Assembly: GCF_002262885.1 (NCBI RefSeq)
Contig: NZ_NKYF01000020.1
Span: 106,679-170,678 of the forward strand
Length of the DNA: 64,000 nucleotides
Source: Pseudonocardia sp. MH-G8
GTDB taxonomy: Bacteria; Actinomycetota; Actinomycetes; Mycobacteriales; Pseudonocardiaceae
Reading direction: 5' to 3'
Shown in pieces: positions 60,781-64,000 of the stretch. Position 1 is the first letter of the stretch, and the number at the start of each line of letters is the position of its first letter. The notes below the pieces were generated by a model that saw nothing but the letters and a program-made list of their open reading frames with translations, did not search any database and was not told the DNA's origin. The translations under genes and the position numbers were made by a program.

Positions 60781-62447
60781 GTCAATGCCTCCGCGAGCGG
60801 ACCCAGCGCGAGCGCCGGGAGGAAGGTGAGTGCGGCCACGAGGACGACGGTGCCGGCGAGCAGCGCGCCGAAGAGCGGGCGGTCAGTGGGCAAGGTGCCC
60901 GCGGTCGGCTCCACGCGCTTCTGCTGCGCGAGCGAGCCCGCGAGCGCCAACACGGCCAGGATCGGCAGGAACCGGCCGAACAGCATCGCCATCCCCAGGG
61001 TCGCCTGGAAGAAGTCGCTGGTCACGGTGAGCCCGGCGAACGCGCTGCCGTTGTTGTTGGCCGCGCTCGTGTAGGCGTAGAGGACCTCGGAGAAGCCGTG
61101 CGACCCGTCGTTGTTCAGCGCGTCGAGCGTGCCGGGCAGCGCGATCGCGAGCCCCGCACCGAGCAGGACGAGCGTGGGCATCGTGAGGATGTAGACGGCC
61201 GCGGCGGTGACCTGGACCCGGCCGAGCTTCTTGCCCAGGAACTCGGGGGTGCGCCCGACCATCAGCCCGGCCAGGAACATCGCGATGACCGCGATGATCA
61301 GCATGCCGTAGAGCCCGGCCCCCACACCGCCGGGCGCGATCTCCCCCAGCAGCATGTTGAGGATCACCACGCCGCCGGCACCACCGGTGAAGCTGTCGTG
61401 CATCGAGTTGACCGCGCCGGTCGAGGTGCCCGTCGTCGACACCGCGAACAGGATCGACCCCGGGATCCCGAAGCGGGCCTCCTTGCCCTCCATCGCCGCA
61501 CCCGCGATGCCTGCGGGGCCGTTCGGGTTCGACTCGGCGAGCCACGCGACGGTCAGCAGAGCGCCCCAGAGCGCGCCCATCACGGCGAGGAGCACGCCGC
61601 CCTGGCGCCGGTTGCCCACCATCGTGCCGAAGGTGCGGGTGAGGCAGACCGGGATCACCAGCAGCAGGAAGATCTCGACCAGGTTGGCCAGGGCGTTCGG
61701 GTTCTCGAACGGGTGCGCGGAGTTGGCGTTGAAGATGCCGCCGCCGTTCGTCCCGAGTTCCTTGATGGCCTCCTGCGAGGCCGTCGGGGCCAGCGGAAGG
61801 GTGTGCGTGGACCCGTCCACGCCGGTCACGTCCACGCCCGAACGCAGCGACATCGTGACGCCCATGGCGATCAGCAGGATCGCCGCGCCGAACGCGACCG
61901 GCAGCAGGATGCGGATGACACCGCGCGTGAGATCGACCCAGAAGTTCCCGATCCGGTCGGTCCCGGATCGCACGAAGCCGCGGACCAGTGCCACCGCCAC
62001 CGCCATGCCGACCGCCGCGGACACGACGTTCTGCACGGTCAGCCCGGCCATCTGCACGGTGTGGCCCAGCACGGTCTCCGGCACGTAGGACTGCCAGTTG
62101 GTGTTGGTCACGAACGAGACCGCGGTATTGAACGCCATCGCCGCGGGCACGCCACCATCGTCGACACCGCGGTCGAAGCCCAGCGGGAGCACCGGCTGCA
62201 GTCGCTGCAGCAGGTAGAGCAGCACGAGCGAGGCGAACGAGAATCCCAGCACGCCCGCGGCGTAGGTGGGCCAGCGCTGCCCTGCGGCCGGGTCCACCCG
62301 GACCAGGCGGTAGATCGCGCGTTCGATCCGCCAGTCGCGTTCGCTGGTGTAGACCCGCGCCATGTAGTCACCGAACGGCACGTACACGATCGCGAGCAGC
62401 GCGAGCAGCGCGGCGACCTGGAGCAGTCCGGCCGACGTGTCGCCCAT
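60777..62447 (-). CDS. kdpA: potassium channel-like subunit KdpA
   Basis: A 556-residue membrane protein with the four repeated pore regions of the SKT superfamily: FVTNTNWQSYVPE, GTNGGGIFNANSAHPFENP, STTGTSTGAVNSMHDSFTGG and SAANNNGSAFAG. Its ATG shares one base with the kdpF stop (TGATG). Confidence 0.97.
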   Translation of the reverse strand: MGDTSAGLLQVAALLALLAIVYVPFGDYMARVYTSERDWRIERAIYRLVRVDPAAGQRWPTYAAGVLGFSFASLVLLYLLQRLQPVLPLGFDRGVDDGGVPAAMAFNTAVSFVTNTNWQSYVPETVLGHTVQMAGLTVQNVVSAAVGMAVAVALVRGFVRSGTDRIGNFWVDLTRGVIRILLPVAFGAAILLIAMGVTMSLRSGVDVTGVDGSTHTLPLAPTASQEAIKELGTNGGGIFNANSAHPFENPNALANLVEIFLLLVIPVCLTRTFGTMVGNRRQGGVLLAVMGALWGALLTVAWLAESNPNGPAGIAGAAMEGKEARFGIPGSILFAVSTTGTSTGAVNSMHDSFTGGAGGVVILNMLLGEIAPGGVGAGLYGMLIIAVIAMFLAGLMVGRTPEFLGKKLGRVQVTAAAVYILTMPTLVLLGAGLAIALPGTLDALNNDGSHGFSEVLYAYTSAANNNGSAFAGLTVTSDFFQATLGMAMLFGRFLPILAVLALAGSLAQQKRVEPTAGTLPTDRPLFGALLAGTVVLVAALTFLPALALGPLAEALT

Positions 62448-62548
62448 CAGAACCTCTCCGGGCGGACCAGGGCGACGACCAGGTACCCGAGCAGCGCGAA
62501 CGCCGCGATCCCCGCCAGCACGTTGCTCACCACTTCGACGGCGCTCAC
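62447..62548 (-). CDS. kdpF: KdpF small membrane subunit
   Basis: A 33-codon ORF, GTG at 62548 to TGA at 62447: one membrane helix (VLAGIAAFALLGYLVVAL) ending RPERF, the standard KdpF end. It is a lipid-like stabiliser of the KdpABC complex. It overlaps kdpA by one base and the preceding small ORF by four. Confidence 0.9.
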   Translation of the reverse strand: MSAVEVVSNVLAGIAAFALLGYLVVALVRPERF

Positions 62549-62628
62549 AGTCGCTCCAGCCCCCGCAGACACAGGGCCAGCACCACGAAGCCGCCTAACA
62601 GCAGCAGCGTGTACAGCAGATCGGCCAC
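62545..62628 (-). CDS. 27-residue membrane peptide in front of kdpF
   Basis: GTG at 62628 to TGA at 62545, behind GAGGAG seven bases upstream. The product starts VADLLYTLLLLGGFVVLALC and ends RGLERL: one predicted helix with a basic cytoplasmic tail. Its stop overlaps the kdpF start (GTGA), so it is coupled to the kdp genes. I recall similar GxERL peptides before kdpF in other bacteria but cannot confirm here. Possibly an extra small Kdp subunit or a translation-coupling leader. Confidence 0.65.
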   Translation of the reverse strand: MADLLYTLLLLGGFVVLALCLRGLERL

Positions 62629-62722
62629 GACATTCTCCTCGGACACCGCCGCCGGACCGTCCGGCGACGCCGACGCAGTCTGCGTCCGCTGATCAGCCGA
62701 TCGAGGGGTTGCGAACGCCGTC

Positions 62723-62759
62723 TTGACCCCACGCGCCCGGATCTTGACGCGATGTTGAC
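62723..62759 (-). promoter_or_regulatory. three TTGAC repeats upstream of the kdp operon
   Basis: TTGAC occurs at 62723-62727, 62744-62748 and 62755-62759, spaced 21 and 11 bases, i.e. two and one helical turns; on the kdp strand they read GTCAA. Direct repeats with 10-11 base steps are typical of OmpR-class regulators such as KdpE. They lie about 95-130 bases before the first small ORF. The regulator is not in the window. Confidence 0.5.
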
Positions 62760-62893
62760 GGCCGCGAGAGCGGGGTCACCCCACCGGTCGGACGCACTCG
62801 GTCCCACGAGCTCCGGGACGCGTCGCCGAACCAGGACAGCGACACCCCGGGGCATGCCCGACCCCGGACACCCGGTGCCGACGCCCGCTCCCA

Positions 62894-64000
62894 TCACGGG
62901 TTCCGGCGTGGTTTCTGTTCCGGGTCGATCCATTTCGGTGGGATGAACTCCGGTAACCCGTCACGGATCCGCACCACCCATCCGGAATCGTGGATCAAGC
63001 GGTGGTGGACCTTGCACAAGCTGACCAGGTTGTTCAGTTCGGTGGGTCCGCCGTGCTCCCACTCCCAGATGTGGTGGATTTCGCACCAAGAAGGTGTCCG
63101 GTCGCAGCCCGGGTGGGCGCATCCGCGGTCGCGGGCGGTGACCGCCCTGCGCAACCCGTCGGGGATCACCCGGGTGGAGCGCCCCACGTCGAGGGGTTGT
63201 CCGGCGCCGTTCATGACGATGGGTACGACGGCGGCGTCGCAGGCCAGCATCCGTAGCGAGGCGGGGCTCATGCGGCCGCCGAAGTCGAGCATCGCGGAGC
63301 GGGCGCGGGTTTCGAGGTCTTCGAGCCGGATCAGCACGTTGAGGTGTGGGCGTCGCCCGCCGGTGTCGGGGAGGGTGGCGTGGTCGGCGTGGGCGAGGAC
63401 GAACCCGCAGGCGTCGGCGAGGGCTTCGGCCTGACGCTGCCCGGTCGAGCGTTGATCATCGCGGCCGAGGGGCTTGGCTTTGGCGTCGATCACGGTGGCG
63501 ATCGCGTCGAACATCGCCGCGTCGTCGAACTGACCGCTGATCGTGCCGCCCGACCCGTCGCGGTGCTTGCGGACCTGCAGCCGGTTGACCGGCTCCGGCG
63601 GATTGTCATCAGGCTCGGGACCGTCGCCGTCCAGCACCTCCAGTAACTGGGTGCCGATCTTGCGTAGCTGCCCGGGCGAGTACTCCGCGGCCATACCGGC
63701 CAACTGCTCTTCCAACCCCGCCCGCTGCCAGTCGGTGATCCGCCCCGCCTCGGGGGTGTTGAGCAGGGCGGCGATGACCTCTACGTGACGCAGGCCTGCC
63801 TGCCCGGCGGCGAACGCCTTCCCCGTCGCGGGCAGGCGGGCGGGCAGCACGGTGCCGTCGAACCCGATCTGCTCACACGCCTGCTCCGCGGCCACGACGC
63901 GGCGGCGCGCTTCGTAGGAGTCGCATCCCAGCAGGTCGGTCAACGCGCCTTCGGGTTTGCGATAGCCGCGTTCGGCGAACGTGCCGCGCCGTTGCAGCGC
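62894..64000 (-). CDS. DUF222/13E12-family HNH endonuclease (partial, runs off the right edge)
   Basis: The frame is open from 64000 to a TGA at 62894, about 368 codons with the start beyond the window. The N-terminal part is DUF222 (GLRHVEVIAALLNTPEAGRI, QFDDAAMFDAIATVIDAKAK); the C-terminus is the HNH nuclease: GRSTRVIPDGLRRAVTARDR, CAHPGCDRTPSWCEIHHI and NLVSLCKVHHRLIHD with two Cys pairs for zinc. This is the actinobacterial 13E12 repeat family, often multi-copy and associated with mobile DNA. Its biological role is unproven. Confidence 0.92.
   Translation of the reverse strand, partial: ALQRRGTFAERGYRKPEGALTDLLGCDSYEARRRVVAAEQACEQIGFDGTVLPARLPATGKAFAAGQAGLRHVEVIAALLNTPEAGRITDWQRAGLEEQLAGMAAEYSPGQLRKIGTQLLEVLDGDGPEPDDNPPEPVNRLQVRKHRDGSGGTISGQFDDAAMFDAIATVIDAKAKPLGRDDQRSTGQRQAEALADACGFVLAHADHATLPDTGGRRPHLNVLIRLEDLETRARSAMLDFGGRMSPASLRMLACDAAVVPIVMNGAGQPLDVGRSTRVIPDGLRRAVTARDRGCAHPGCDRTPSWCEIHHIWEWEHGGPTELNNLVSLCKVHHRLIHDSGWVVRIRDGLPEFIPPKWIDPEQKPRRNP

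Noticed and set aside
62894..64000. A mobile element or homing nuclease insertion at the right edge
   Set aside because: The DUF222-HNH gene is of the widespread 13E12 family and shows no intron, inverted repeat or target duplication within the window.

Overview
The window is very GC-rich, almost every gene is packed with GC-ending codons, starts are often GTG (rarely TTG), and many adjacent genes overlap by ATGA/GTGA. Together with the gene families present (GAF-ANTAR and MEDS regulators, an AfsR/SARP-type activator, DUF574-type methyltransferase, 13E12/DUF222-HNH nuclease, a macrolide-type glycosyltransferase, NtaA/SnaA monooxygenases) this points to a filamentous actinomycete, probably Pseudonocardiaceae and perhaps Pseudonocardia. 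The genus is an inference from gene content, not from a marker gene.

Layout. 1-8.7 kb: a GH106-like glycosidase with an MFS sugar transporter, an amino-acid permease coupled to a universal stress protein, then a scrap-yard of three truncated genes (MFS, SDR, erythromycin-esterase-like). 8.7-15 kb: a divergent sulfur-scavenging locus: a leader peptide of the cysteine-attenuation type, GNAT and a polar amino-acid ABC importer on one side, two flavin-dependent monooxygenases on the other. 15-17.7 kb: MerR regulator, FGGY kinase and a divergent PuuE-like deacetylase. 17.8-25.6 kb: an IclR-controlled, tightly coupled operon of ABC importer plus CoA transferase, crotonase and SDR. 25.7-34.1 kb: SDR, RpiB (with a four-box operator array), SARP regulator with divergent alpha/beta hydrolase, an anti-sigma-type ATPase, and a ribose-type sugar ABC importer. 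34.2-38.7 kb: LysR/YeiH pair, amidase, methyltransferase. 38.7-49.8 kb: GGDEF-EAL protein, YqeY, LipB, glycosyltransferase, GAF-ANTAR and MEDS signalling proteins, DUF4185 protein, an AT-hook protein behind a LexA-like box, a zinc-ribbon SDR and RNase HI. 50-58 kb: DUF805, a response regulator with most of its receiver deleted, and a LysR-controlled importer, C-S lyase and methyltransferase operon, then a truncated glpP and an F420-type oxidoreductase behind a large inverted repeat. 58-62.7 kb: kdpFABC with an extra small membrane ORF in front. The right edge is an incomplete DUF222-HNH gene.

How it fits together. Most of the window is accessory import-and-catabolism: five transport systems sit with enzymes that would process the imported solute. 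Two loci (8.7-15 and 52-56.7 kb) make most sense as organosulfur acquisition. The 18.8-25.6 kb operon looks like uptake and CoA-activation of a carboxylate, but its crotonase and its SDR both lack a residue normally needed for catalysis, so the chemistry may be new. The window also holds at least seven deletion scars or gene fragments, suggesting an actively eroding or recombining region. No tRNA, rRNA, CRISPR array or insertion sequence was seen.
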